A stretch of DNA of 64,000 nucleotides from the NCBI GenBank assembly GCA_026214975.1, contig CM047817.1, forward strand, positions 62,652,407 to 62,716,406, read 5' to 3'. Below, piece by piece: positions 35,099 through 46,109 of the stretch; position 1 is the first letter of the stretch, and every line of letters begins with the position of its first letter. Source of the stretch: Gentiana macrophylla. Taxonomy: Eukaryota; Streptophyta; Magnoliopsida; Gentianales; Gentianaceae. The translations under genes and the position numbers were made by a program. The notes beneath the pieces are model-generated. The model did not search any database, had not been told where the DNA came from, and worked only from the letters and a program-made list of their open reading frames with translations.

Positions 35099-36472
35099 CG
35101 ATAAGCATAATGTTTTCTAGAGGGAAGTAAAGATCTATATCATCTGGATCATCATTTTCCTCACTTAACATTCTTGAAACATGATCCGCCACGACGTTTT
35201 CACTGCCCTTTTTGTCTTTAATTTGAACGTCAAACTCTTGCAGGGTCAGTATCCAACGCAGTAGGCGCGGTTTAGCCTCTTTCTTCGTCATTAGATATCG
35301 CAAAGCAGCGTCATCAGTTCACACAATCACTTGAGCTCCCAACAAGTAACTACGAAACTTGTCCATAGCAAAGACTACGGCCAACAATTCCTTTTCAGTA
35401 GTAGTATAGTTAACTTGAGAAGGATTCAATGTGTGATCATCAAGTAATAGATCGGCTGGAATTTCCCTTTGATTCTTTGTCCTAAAACAGCACCAACTGC
35501 ATAGTTTGATGCGCCGCACATAAGCTCAAAAGGTAGATTCCAGTCAGGCGATATAAGAAAACATCTGATTTCGCGCACATTCTTAGGATAGCTCATCTTC
35601 TCGATAGCTTCTACCTTGGCTCTGTCTACTTCAATACCTTTGGCACTAATCTTGTGGCCAAGAACTATGCCATCGTCAACCATGAAATGGCATTTCTTCC
35701 AATTCAGAACTAAGTTCTTTTCCACACATCTGGATAAGACCTGGTCAAGGTTGTCAAGACAATCATCAAAAGACTGACCAAAGACCGAAAAATCGTCCAT
35801 AAAGATTTCCATACACTTTTCTACGAGCCCGTCAAAAATAGCCAGCATACATCTTTGAAATGTAGCTGGGGCATTGCAGAGACCAAATGGAATTCGCCGG
35901 TAAGCGGATGTACCATAAGGGCAGGTGAAAGTAGTCTTTTCTTGGTCAGCTGGATCAATGTGTATCTGAAAGTATCCTGAATACCCATCCAGGAAGCAGT
36001 AGAATGCGTGCCCTGCCAGACGCTCAAGCATCTGGTCAATGAATGGAAGGGGAAAGTGATCCTTCATGGTTACCTCATTGAGCTTTCGATAATCGATGCA
36101 GACTCTGTAACCAGTGACAAGTCTCAATGCTATTTCCTCTCCCTTCTCATTCTTCTCAATTGTAATTCCACCTTTCTTGGGAACTACCTGAGTCGGGGAT
36201 ACCCATTCACTATCAGCGATGGCATAAATGTTACCCATATCCAGAAGTTTGATGATTTCTTTCTTAACCACCTCTTGCATATGAGGGTTGAGCCTCCTCT
36301 GGGGCTGTCTAACACATTTCGCACCCTCATTAGTCTTGATCTTATGCATACAGATGTCGGGAGATATCCCTCTGATATCTCCTACTTGCCACCCAAAGGC
36401 TTTTTCATTTTTCTTCAAGACGTTGATTAATTTCATTTCCTCTAGACGAGACAACTTGGCAGATATAATCAA
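35025..36472 (-). pseudogene. Reverse transcriptase and RNase H of B pol, with lesions
   Basis: Reverse transcriptase copies the RNA genome. The frame from 36472 has the fingers (RVCIDYRKLNEVTMKDHFPL), palm (FLDGYSGYFQI, PFGLCNAPATFQ) and the active site FMDD (35803-35792), a normal gypsy variant of YxDD. At about 35553 the sequence jumps from VREIRCFL to ISPDWNLPF; Athila relatives have about 50 further residues here, so an internal deletion is likely. In RNase H the expected CDAS reads CGAS (codon at 35513-35515), losing a catalytic aspartate. A frameshift near 35440 and a TGA stop at 35319-35321 follow, before the tail TDDAALRYLMTKKEAKPRLL. Confidence 0.88.
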
Positions 36473-36492
36473 AGGAAGCTTGTCACCTTCTC

Positions 36493-37661
36493 TTAGAACA
36501 CATACTTAAGATGTTTAGGCAACGGCTTCAGCACCAAATCTACATGGGGGTCTTCTAAACTCGATTTAAGATCTCCACTCTTCAACTCAACATCGCTGAG
36601 TTTACTTAGCGGTCCCACTGCCAAAGCTTCTCCTTTTAACATCTCATCCTCGAATTCAGCTTCTAACTGCTCTAGACTCACAACACCATGATTATTCAAA
36701 TTATCAACCAATCGCTCATATTCAGTTGCAACAGCCATGACTTGCTTTTCCATGTGGTCATTAAAGTCATCAGACATATCCTCAATGGAAAAGCCGGTTG
36801 GAGGACCAGAAGGTATTTGAATGTATCTGGAGACATTATAGCTTACTTCTTGATCACCAACTCGTATCGTCACTCGCCCACCATCGCAGTCAATGAGGGC
36901 TCTGGCTATAGACAGAAAAGGTCTCCCAAGAATCAGGGGGCATTTTCATCCTTTTCAATGTCTAAGACGTACCAGTCAACGGGAAAGGTAAATCTATCAA
37001 TTTGAACTAGTACGTCTTTTAAGATTCCCACTGCTTTCTTAGAAGATCTATCAGCGAATTGCAAATTCATGGTAGTGGGTTCTAGAAGATCATTTAAACC
37101 CAGCTGTTTGAACACAGACAATGGCATGAGGCTTATAGATGCACCCAGGTCACACAAAGAGTTAGGGAAGACCAGGCCTCCCCTTAACACTGTAAGCACG
37201 AACTTTCCAGGGTCACCTCTCTTGGTTGGTAAGTCTTCATAATTGATCATCGAACAATCCTCACCAATCAGCCTCTCCATGTCTGACAACTTCCTTTTTG
37301 ATGAAACAACATCCTTGATGAATTTTGTATACTTAGGCATTTCAACCAAGACCTCGGATAATGGAAGATTAACCTGAGTATTTTTCAAAAGATTCAGCAC
37401 CTTTTCATACTTCTTATCTTCACTCAAAGGGATGTTGCTCTTTCTTGGTGGAAATGGAAGCTTTTTCAGATCATTCTCAGAAAAGATTTTATTCGAAGAT
37501 GCACTGACAGCTTTGTCTTCCAGATCCTTCCACCGAACAGCTTTTTCAATCTTTTTACTAGTCAGGGGATCAGCCTCCTGACTTCCACTTGATTCTTCAT
37601 TCCTCAGGGGATCAGCCACCTGAGGACTTCCAACTTTTTCACCTCTCATGGGATCAGCCAC
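36493..37661 (-). pseudogene. Protease region of B gag-pol, one-base frameshift
   Basis: The aspartic protease cleaves Gag-Pol. From 37661 a charged linker with an MPKYTKFIKDV segment leads to the domain SLCDLGASISLMPLSVFKQL (D-LGAS in place of D[ST]G is common in Athila protease), then VDWYVLDIEKDENAP. At 36936-36940 a run of five G on the plus strand, where six would keep the frame, shifts translation out of LILGRPFLSIARALIDCDGG, which continues in the next frame. The linker to reverse transcriptase (36873-36493) is open. The frameshift lies in a homopolymer, so a sequencing error is possible. Confidence 0.85.
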
Positions 37662-37735
37662 CTGAGTATTCTCTTTCGGCCAAGGGGGGTGTAGGTGCTC
37701 AGCTTCCCCTCCTGCCTTATCAATGGCAGGAGGGG

Positions 37736-39297
37736 CTAGTGGTTTCCCTGGTGGGAAGGACCACTAACTTGAGTACCGCTTCTTAAATTCATTGCACTGG
37801 CCTCCTCTCTACCGTATGGAATTGATGGTACGAGGTCAGTACATTGGCCATTGTTCAAATCGGTTTGAGCAACTTGACCTCCCTTTGGATTTTTCTCGGT
37901 GAAACTGGGTAGTTGCCCTGGGGGTCTTGAAGCTAACTGCTCAGCCAGTTGCCCAATTTGTCTCTCAAGATTTTTCATTGATCTATTTTGCTCCTCCCTA
38001 TAGGAGTCCCATTGAGCTTTGATATCACTTGCGTACGAAGGGCCTTGAGAGTTTTGGAAATTTTGAGAATAGGGCTGGCTGGGCCGACTTTGAACAACAG
38101 TAGTAGAATTGGCGGGCCAATTCTGATTGAACCCTTGATTGGAATTGGAAAAATTGGAATTCTGGTTCTGAGGAAAACCAGGGTTTTTATTGAAGTTTTG
38201 ATTCTGATTGACATTAGAATTTGGATTGAAATTTGAAGATTGATTAATCCTTTGGTTTTGGAGATTATTCTGGCCAGAAAACTGATTGAACCTTTGATTG
38301 TTCTGGCCATAGAGTGCATTTACTTCAGCATTCTGCCCGTTCATAGGACAGAATCTAGATGTGTGCCCCACCCCGTCACAATTCTGACATGTGACTTGAT
38401 TACACTACCCATAATCATGAACAACATTCACTTGATAAGGTGCAGGGGGATTGAATTGACACCGCCGATCCATGTGGCGGTCGACAAACAGACTCTCTGT
38501 ACTGTAACCCGGGATTCCTGTGGACAAGAGGAAGTTTGATTCATTTGACTTGAAACTTGAGAAGTTGCCATCTGCTTCTGCAGCATGGAGATCAAACTTT
38601 GCACGTTTACTTCCTCAACCTTAGGAGGATGAGGTGATTGAATTGCTTGATAGGAGGGAGCATAGTTATATTTGGCAATGTCCTAGAACAGTGCCCACCC
38701 CTCATCAGGCGTTTTCTTCAAAAACGCCCCACAGATGAACTATTGACCATGCCCTTTGTAAGCTCGGTCAATCCACTAAAGAAAGTGTTGACTTGCCTTT
38801 GCAGTGGCAAGCCATGGTGGGGACACTTTCTAAGCAGAGACTTGAATCTTTTCCAACACTCAAAAAAAGATTCATTCTCTTTCTGGTAGAAAGTGAATAT
38901 CTCATTTAAACACTGGGCTGTTTTTGAAGGTGGGAAGTATTGACTCAAGAATTCTTTTTCGAGTTCGGCCCAGGTGGTAATAGATTCAGCGGGGAGAGAA
39001 GTATACCACTATTTAGCTTCTCCCTTTAGAGAAAATGGGAACAGTTTCAGTTTTATTGCATCCTCACTTACTCCTTGGATGCGAGTAGTACCGCATATCT
39101 CTAAGAACGTATGTAAGTGAGTATGGGGATTCTCTGACTGATAACCGTGGAAAATAGATGCATGCTGCATCATCTGAATGAGTCCCGGCCTTAGGTCGAA
39201 GTTCAGCGCTTATGGTCGATAACAATAGCCGGGTTGACTTTGACTTCGCCTGGCATGGCGTGAGTCCGCCAACGTCGCGTCTATCTTCGCCAGCCAT
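37736..39297 (-). pseudogene. Gag of element B
   Basis: Starts at ATG 39297 (MAGEDRRDVGG). A Gag core follows at about 39060-38640, with KLFPFSLKGEAK, a stop in place of the next residue, WYTSLPAESITTW and FFECWKRFKSLLRKCPHHGL. A CCHC zinc knuckle (CQNCDGVGHTSRFC, near 38395-38350) is followed by an asparagine/glutamine-rich region (38320-38090) and a coiled-coil-like segment with NLERQIGQLAEQL. This order is typical of Athila Gag. In-frame stops occur near 39010, 38680 and 38405, and there is a frame change after the N-terminal piece. Confidence 0.8.
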
Positions 39298-39574
39298 GAT
39301 TACGAAGTTTTCAATTCTTCGCTAAACGATCCTCTAGATCTTGATCGGCTTCTTCAGAAGGAGCCGCCGAACGGATTTTCCGCCTGTTTGGCCGGACTAT
39401 GGTCCGCTCTAAGTCAGGGGTATACAGTAATGGTCCCTTTTGACTTCGAGTTTGCATAAACCGAACCAAAATCAGGTGGTAGAAGCCTAAAAACGAAGAA
39501 ATTAAAAACCTAAACTAAAAATTAAAGCCTAAGAAAAGAAAAAGAAATAAAACTAGGTAAGACAGGGGAACAGA

Positions 39575-39749
39575 TGGACGTCCAGAATACTGGACGGGCG
39601 TCTGCCTAGAAATTGGGCTAGACGGGCGTCTGGAAGTCCAAACGCTCGTCTGATCAGTTGAAAAACTGGACGGACTTCCAAATTGGATGGACGCTCATCC
39701 GACAAGTTACAAACGGTTCAGAGTCAACAAATTGGATGGACGCCCGTTT
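39575..39749 (-). promoter_or_regulatory. Third array of the B palindromic motif, in the leader
   Basis: Seven units of the TGGACG-NN-CGTCCA type start at about 39575 (shortened TGGACGTCCA), 39591, 39619, 39639, 39667, 39688 and 39736. It lies between the primer-binding site and the Gag start. The array is more decayed than the other two, and I see no clear TATA box next to it. Confidence 0.5.
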
Positions 39750-39986
39750 GGAAGCAGAAAAACGAAGCAGGAAAAGAGAAAAAATAGCAGGTAAAAGATG
39801 GGAAGAAAAACATAAAGACAGAAAAACAGAAAGAAATAAAAAGCTAATCACAAGGGAACTATAAAGAGAAGATCTTAAACCCTAAACTAAAACCCTAATT
39901 ACCTAATTAAAATCTACCTAATACAAGAACAAAAACAATTAAACACAGAAAAAAAAAACAAAACAAACACTAGGCAACCGTTTGGT

Positions 39987-40004
39987 TCCCCGGCAACGGC
40001 GCCA
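39987..40004 (-). other. Primer-binding site of element B
   Basis: On the minus strand, TGGCGCCGTTGCCGGGGA, six bases after the 5' LTR end (AGTTTT spacer). A perfect 18-base match to the Asp-tRNA-type site used by Athila-like elements. Confidence 0.92.
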
Positions 40005-40010
40005 AAAACT

Positions 40011-41583
40011 TGTCATGGATTTTATCAATGGAAAACAACAAGTAATAAATTTATAAATCCAATATACCTCAAGTGCAAGGATCGTAGTAAAGAGGTTAAT
40101 ACCGGGTCGATCTTACGGGGAACTAATGATTGGTAATCCTAGTTTTTGTTCTAACTAACCTATGTCACGATTACTAAAACTAAAACGAAAGATAACAATA
40201 AGGAAAACTGGACAGAAGATAAGATCTAAAGCCAGGAAAAGATGAATTTCAAACCGATTAAGCTAAATCTAAACCTAATATGCAATAAAGATTAACTAAG
40301 CTAGGCAATTCTAGTTCAAGGGACTTGATCAAGTTGTAACGGGCAAACGAGCAATTGATCCACCTATCCTATCAACATTCAATTCCAATTCAGATTATTT
40401 CATGATTTCTAACCAAGTTGTGATTCACCTAATCAAAAGTATGAACCCTAATTTCTTAGGTAGTTCGTCTATAAATCTCTATCTTTCGATCTAAAGATTT
40501 ACGCTTTTCTAATCCAAAGGTGTAAACTTTAAACGTTTTTAATCTAGAAATCTAACCTATTAACTCTCGTTATATAGATCAAAGATCTATTCCTTATCAT
40601 GGTGATCTAACGTTTAGATGATTCTCATCAAATAAAACAATCAACGAAGCAACGATCTTTCGATATGAAATTGCATAAACAATAAACATGATCAAGGAAA
40701 CAACTTATTTTAAAAACTCACAAAATAATCAAGAACGGAACTGAATTGTTGAATCAGACGGCTTCACAATGCTCGTTCAAAATGCTTTAGCCTCTAAGCA
40801 TCCTCTTGAAACTTGGAATTGATGAATAAAAGTGCATAAAAACTATCTAAACTAGCCTAGAATTTAGAGTGCATAAACTGAAGGAAAATAGAGCAAAAAC
40901 GCAGCCTAAGCCGCCCCTAAGATTAGGGTTTTGAGTAATGTGTATTTTGGTATCCCTAATGTGGAAAAACGCAGCTGAATTTATAGATAACTAAGTCGGT
41001 TTCAGCATGGCGGCGTCTGGACGCCCGTCTGGAAAGGGTGAACGCCCATCCGATCTTCATAAAAATCTTCAAGTCGGGCCGAGCTGGATCAGACGCCCGT
41101 CCTTCTTTAATTTGGACGCTCGTCCACCAAAAATCTGAACATCCTGAACCAAATTTCCCCTCCTAGACGCTCGTTCACTTGATCAAACGCCCGTCCACTC
41201 TGGACGCTAGTTCAAGCTTCTGGACGCCAGTCCAGGATCGACTAAATCTTGATTTCTCCATCTTTATCCTTCCTCATCAATCCAAATCATCATTATCCCT
41301 TCTATCATCAATGAAATTCGACTCTTATCTCTTTTTGATCATCATTTGAAAATCAAACATGTACCTATAACACATTAAAACATCGCAAAATGTAATATCA
41401 TCCAAATAATCATAAAATCACAATTAAAACACCAAAAATTAACCTATTTTGCGAATAACTCATTTAAAACCTCATTTACTCAATATTTCCATTAAACACT
41501 CGTTTCTTATGCAAATTATACGAATATGAGGGAAAATTATCATAAAATATATCAATATAAATCGTATAAATTCACCCTTAACA
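40011..41583 (-). repeat. 5' LTR of element B
   Basis: TGTCATGG...TTAACA, 1573 bp, the same length as the 3' LTR. Palindromic array at about 41018-41234 and TATA-like box CTATAAATTCA at 40986-40976, where the 3' LTR has CTATAAATACA. Most of the roughly 30 differences are transitions, as expected from decay of methylated cytosines. Confidence 0.92.
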
Positions 41584-43793
41584 TATGGCATCTTCCATGA
41601 ATGTTGCTACATCAAGTTGTCTTTCTAAGTCTTCATTAAAAATATCTCCAAGCTTCTCATTTAATAAGTCGATTGTTTGAGCCTCGTGGATTTACAATGA
41701 GATTCCACCATCAAGAAAGTATCGATAAAAAACTAACCAGCCTGTTATCTCCAAAATTTATTCCATCATTTATTAGAGCCTCTAATTCATCTATGGTTAA
41801 ATCCTCTAGATCTTCATCCATTTGATCAAGATATCACTTCCTCAAAGATCGCAGATTGATCTTCAGCTGTGTCTCTAGATCCTTGTCCTACATCTTCAGT
41901 AGGTCATTCCAAGGCAGTGCCACTAGATTGTCCTGGGAAAGAGGGATTATCATCATCATAATTAGAGGATGATGTATCATCATCATCAGGTCCAGAGTGT
42001 GGTTCATTGATCTTAATGCTTGCACTCTGTTTTTCACTTTCAAAAAGATCCATTAGACTAACTTGTAACTCAGATGTATCAATTAAACCAAGTAAGTTCT
42101 CCACACCCAACTTATTAAATGACCACTCTTCAAAGTCAGTCATTAACTCTACAGCTGATTTCTCTCTTATAGAAACCAAATTTCCTAGCAAAGTAGTCCT
42201 GAATTTTCTTGATGTTGGGACCTATTTTTTCCTTTCTTGATTTCTTCTCTTTTCTTTCAAAAGGCATTGTTGGCCTTGTTGGTGTAGATTTCTCATCTTG
42301 TTGTCCTCCAAAAGCATTAACAAGGTGAGCCAATGTATCTATAGCAGATACAAATAGGTCAGTAGGTTCTTCAGCTTGTACATTTGAACCTACACCTCCA
42401 ACTGCTCCACACTAGGTTCCCCCTGACTTGTATGAGTATCAGTAGGGTCTGCAGTAGTGTGTTCTTCCCCCTGAGTTGTAGCATCCATAGCAGGGTCAGG
42501 AACATGTTCAACAACTTCCACAGCAGGGTCAGGTATAACAGACTGCTGCGACTCTGCAGTTTGTTGCTCAACAACAACTTCTCTAGCCTTAGTAGGCTCA
42601 TCACCTTGTACAGGTGCTTCTTCAGCAACACTTTCAGATTCCTTTTGGGCTTCCAAAATCCTCAACTCTTTTCCCTTTCCATGCTTTTTCTTTTTCACAA
42701 CCTTCTTCATTCTCTTGGTAGGTTGTTCTGTTTCAAGATTCTTTGCAGCTTTCCTCTTTCTTGAGTCTTCTTTAATCGCTTCTTTCAAAACTTCAAGCAG
42801 TTAGCTTTGGTAATTCCAAAGAGTTCAAGACCTCACCTCAACTAGAACCTCATTAGATTCAGCAGGACCTACTGATTGCTTCCTTGTCTTCTTAGGCTTT
42901 AACATCTCAATAATTTTCCTTGTATCAGCCGCCTTTCGCTTCTCAACAGCTTTCTTAGGTGCAGCAGGTTGTGCAACTTGTCTAGCCTGCTCACCACCAG
43001 CATCATCATCTTTATCATTATCACTCTCTGTCCTTTCAGCATCTAAATCTTCATCATCATCCAAACCAGGGATGAGATAATTGATTTCCTTTTTGTATCT
43101 GGTCTTGTTGATTTTTTCAGGTGCCACATCAGCAATCTTCAAATGGTTCAGTATGGCATGCACCATTAATCCCAAAGGCAGTGTCTTGGACTTTCTTGTC
43201 CCATCTCTATCCTCAGTTATCACTTTCTTCATGTATTGGACAAAGAATCCAGCCCAATCAAACTTCATACTCTTGCATATGATGATCAAAAAGTCAATCT
43301 TGGGTCCAGACAATGTGTCAAGACTTCCACTGAAACCAAGAATGTTTTTGGCAATAATCTTACTCAGCAGATTATACTCCATTTTGATGTGTTTCACATT
43401 GATGCTTAGTGTGGACTTTATGGAATTTTTTGTCTTTATTATATCAACAAACTCCAGTCTTGACAGCCCCAATGATTCAGGATTGGTAGGAGCATTATTA
43501 CTAGGTCCAAATCCAAACACTTCCCTCAACAGGTTTGAAGAAACCTCAATCTCCTAGGCATTAACAGTGGTAGTGAACGCCTCTCTATCATCTCTAATCA
43601 CAATGTTTCTCCAGAAATTTGTAACATTCGTGTAGGAGATGCTTTCCTATCTTAGATTCAGAACATCTTCTAGCCCTTCAAACCTTCTGATTCTTTGACC
43701 AATATTGATAGCAAGCACAGTAGTGTTAGCATCAACAATGAATCCTCAAACACTTTGACTCGTTCCAATGTGAATATCACCTCTATCAGCCAT

Positions 43794-44220
43794 TTTAGAT
43801 GAAAAAGATGAAGAGAAAACTCAAGAAATCTGTGTTCACACGGTGTATTTTCGAGAGAAAAATCAATCTGAGAGTTGTATATATCATCTCTGTATATATC
43901 TCATATATAGAAGAAGAAAGTGGGTAATCAAGCGTGAGAAAGCACCTTTGACACGCATCTTGTGCATTTAACCACGATTAAAGTTGAAGTGAATGTGATG
44001 TTTCCACGTGTCCCACTAACTGATTCCATAACGTGTTGTAACCGTTGGATAATGTAACCGCAGTTATAAAGATAAGAATAATATCCAATTACTGTTGACT
44101 TTCAGTTAAGTTTGACTCTATCAATAATATCCAGTTTCTTTATTTGAGTATTGTTTGGTTTCCCTTTAAATAATAAAAACATTTGATACAACACCGTTCT
44201 CACCTAAAATTTGCCTTTTT
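43794..44220. other. Non-coding stretch between F ORF and pectinesterase fragment
   Basis: A/T-rich, with TATA-like sequences near 43870-43915. It reads like a leader or promoter on the minus strand for the F ORF, but no LTR ends were recognised. It may equally contain pectinesterase intron. Confidence 0.35.
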
Positions 44221-44232
44221 GTTAATACATTG

Positions 44233-45160
44233 AACACATACAACTATCCGCCGGATGCAAGCCGTAGCAGCAAAAGTATCCGGCGACAAAAGATCCTTCT
44301 ACGACGTGACCTTTATTGACATCCAAGACACATTGTACGACCATAATGGATGCCACTTTTTATTTGTGTGCGATTATTGGCGCGGTTGATTTTATATTTG
44401 GAGCCGGGCAATTCATTTACGAGGTAAGGAGAACACTTGTATTAATTTTTTTCCCGTAAATATAAGTGAAATGTGTTCCAGAATATCTTTCCTACCAAAC
44501 ATTTTGGAATCGACTGTTTGACCAAAATCTTTCTTTCTGTTCTATTATGTGCTTCACGTGTTTTAGTTTCTATTCTAAGGTTGCATGGGAGAACACATAT
44601 GCAAAATACAAAACTAAGGGGACCATACTTACACACAATATCTATTTGTAATCTTTCCGGACTAATATATCATCATATTAGATAGGTCAAGTAATAAACA
44701 ATGTTTCAGAAAAAAAATCCATTGTAGTTTATAAGAACGATTCCTTATATAATTATATATTTTAACTTGATTTCATACAGATATGCATGATCATAGTTAT
44801 TTTAGGTGCCTCAATTAGTGTGTCAAAGCCATGCACCACGGCACAAGGAAGACTGAGTGCGGATGATACAAATGGATTTGTCTTCAAAGACTCCAAAATT
44901 ATTGGTGAAGGTCCAACTTGGTTGGGGAGAGCTTGGAAAGAATACGCTAGAGTGTTTTTTATTCGAACTGATATGGTAGACATTTTTACCCTGAACCACT
45001 ATAAACTCCTTGTTCATTTACCTTCTGCAAACTTACTTTCTGTCATTTACTTTCAGCTTCTACTTTAACTGCATGTGATTGCTTTGACTTTTTGAAAATA
45101 TATTTAGGAAGGGTTTTATTCCGCTGCACCAAAAGCTTTTCATAACAAAAGTTTTTAAAC
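44233..45160 (+). pseudogene. Pectinesterase gene fragment (pectin methylesterase), broken
   Basis: Pectinesterase removes methyl esters from cell-wall pectin. Exon-like piece 1 (44233-44423) has NTYNYPPDAS, a frame change, QAVAAKVSGDKRSFYDVTF, QDTLYDHNGCHF, another frame change, and VDFIFGAGQFIYE, ending at a GT donor (GAG|GTAAGG). An acceptor (ATACAG, 44780) opens piece 2: a TTAQGRLSADDTNGFVFKD segment, then GPTWLGRAWKEYARVFF. These are the family's active-site blocks (QDTL, DFIFG, LGRAW). A third short piece, EGFYSAAPKAFHN, follows an acceptor at 45107. The 5' part and C-terminus are absent. Introns are kept, so it is not a processed copy. It is the clearest host-gene trace here. Confidence 0.78.
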
Positions 45161-45179
45161 TCCTGATATAGTCATTCAC

Positions 45180-45988
45180 CCCCCTCAGACTATATCCTCA
45201 CCCTTCTCTAGGACCAACAATAACCATATCAGCATGTAAACTCCTGTCATTCAAGCCTAGCATTTCTACCCATGCTTCATCCTGACTTTGATTAGGATAG
45301 AGGCTATTAGAGTTCTGTAAAAATTCTCTTAAAGATCTATTAACTTCTGCATCATTCATTTCATTGTGCCTATAGGAGGAAGATCTTCTTCTTGAATCTA
45401 CATTACAGTGTCTTATCTGCCAGCTTTGTTGGCCCTAGATTGACTCTGACCTTGGCCAGATCATGTTCTTTGCAAACCAGAGACATTCTTCTGTTGATTT
45501 CTTGATCTGTCTCGATCATATGGTCTTCTATTTAAGGTATTTGGAGGACTTCTACATCTTGCATCTCTTCCTCTCTCCTTTTCCTCTTCAATTCTTCTCA
45601 CACTCATATCAGAAACTTCCATGTTCCTGATCTCCCTATTTGTTGCATGTGTCCTTTCCTCCTCTGTCATTCTTGGAGCGTTAGAACGTTCATGCCTCTC
45701 ACTTGCTTCCTTATTTTCGGCATCATCTCTGGGGATTTGCAAGAGAATGTTGTTGGTTGTCTCAATAGAAGTGAGTAGGCTGTCAAGTTTTGATTCTATG
45801 GAGGTAAACTTGGTAGTATGCTCCTGCACCGTATTTGGCACTCCTACGGCTCCTTCTAGACCAAGAATTTCAGTGGAGATATATTCTTCCAAACCTCTAC
45901 ATCTGTTGGTCAAGTTGGTATTAATCTGGGAAATGAGGTTTGTTTGCTGCTTGAGCACATCATTCAGCATCTGAATGTGCTTAGACAC
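45180..45988 (-). pseudogene. Coiled-coil, arginine/glutamate-rich ORF of unknown origin
   Basis: ATG at 45988 opens 175 codons. The first 100 residues have a heptad-like pattern (MSKHIQMLNDVLKQQTNLIS, FTSIESKLDSLLTSIETTNN), followed by a highly charged R/E/D segment (RRIEEEKERGRDARCRSP). After the stop at 45461, further coding-like sequence in other frames (NSNSLYPNQSQDEAWVEMLG) reaches about 45200. This resembles the N-terminal half of a retrotransposon Gag, but no Gag core, zinc knuckle or LTR is found beside it. It could also be a host fragment. Confidence 0.35.
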
Positions 45989-46109
45989 TACATCAAATCA
46001 ATTTTGAAGTGTAGTACTTCCATACTTTAATGCAGTTGATAGATTTCTAGGACACGGGGCTTGCTTTTCCATCTCTTCAAGTAAATAATCCACAGATAAC
46101 CTAGAATTC

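Larger units (their letters stand above)
27359..41583 (-). mobile_element. Athila-like Ty3/gypsy element (B), nearly complete, 14.2 kb
   Basis: LTRs of 1573 bp each (27359-28931 and 40011-41583) are flanked by a perfect 5-bp target duplication, TATGG (27354-27358 and 41584-41588). On the minus strand the order is: 5' LTR, primer-binding site, leader with motif array, Gag, protease, reverse transcriptase, RNase H, integrase, motif array with TATA, ORF3, two hairpin/polypurine modules, 3' LTR. By eye the LTRs differ at about 30 positions with no indels, so insertion was fairly recent. A limited set of lesions inactivates it. Confidence 0.93.
23735..43793 (-). mobile_element. Copia-like element F: long ORF plus 3' LTR, split by element B
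   Basis: On the minus strand a long broken reading frame (43793 to 41584, then 27358 to 25570) ends about 150 bp before a purine tract (AAAAAGGGGAAAT) and an LTR starting TGTTGGACTT. Element B interrupts it at the TATGG duplication, and the frame reads on across the reconstructed empty site. No 5' LTR, gag or pol of F is visible upstream of 43793, where pectinesterase sequence begins about 440 bp away. F is therefore a 3' fragment or an unusual element. Confidence 0.6.
25570..43793 (-). pseudogene. Long ORF of element F, unknown function, interrupted by element B
   Basis: Starts at ATG 43793 (MADRGDIHIG) and reads through a few stops. A globular part at 43529-42825 contains FGFGPSNNAPTNPESLGLSR and FLIIICKSMKFDWAGFFVQY. 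Long low-complexity segments follow, rich in K, E, D, Q and P, with basic runs such as KKVVKKKKHGKGK near 42700. After the B insertion the frame continues from 27358 through acidic segments to the C-terminus 26217-25570, which has an RGGRGGRGGRGR patch and ends YYQKKEQDKD. Without B the frame spans about 4 kb. It shows no pol, zinc-finger or membrane motif. The position just before the 3' LTR is that of env-like or extra ORFs in some copia elements, but I do not recognise the family. Confidence 0.55.

Noticed and set aside
36008..36430. Plus-strand 140-codon frame opposite reverse transcriptase of B
   Set aside because: It is a shadow of the well-supported minus-strand reverse transcriptase.
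27359..41583. Endogenous pararetrovirus or enveloped retrovirus
   Set aside because: LTRs, Asp-tRNA primer-binding site, domain order and protease/reverse transcriptase motifs are those of Athila-like Ty3/gypsy; no movement protein, and no signal peptide or membrane span in ORF3.
42384..42764. Plus-strand frames opposite the F ORF
   Set aside because: They are antisense shadows of low-complexity K/E-rich sequence.
23730..44180. AAAAC at 23730-23734 and again near 44175 as the target duplication of element F
   Set aside because: No LTR end (CCAACA) is found next to the right copy, and AAAAC is too common in A-rich sequence.
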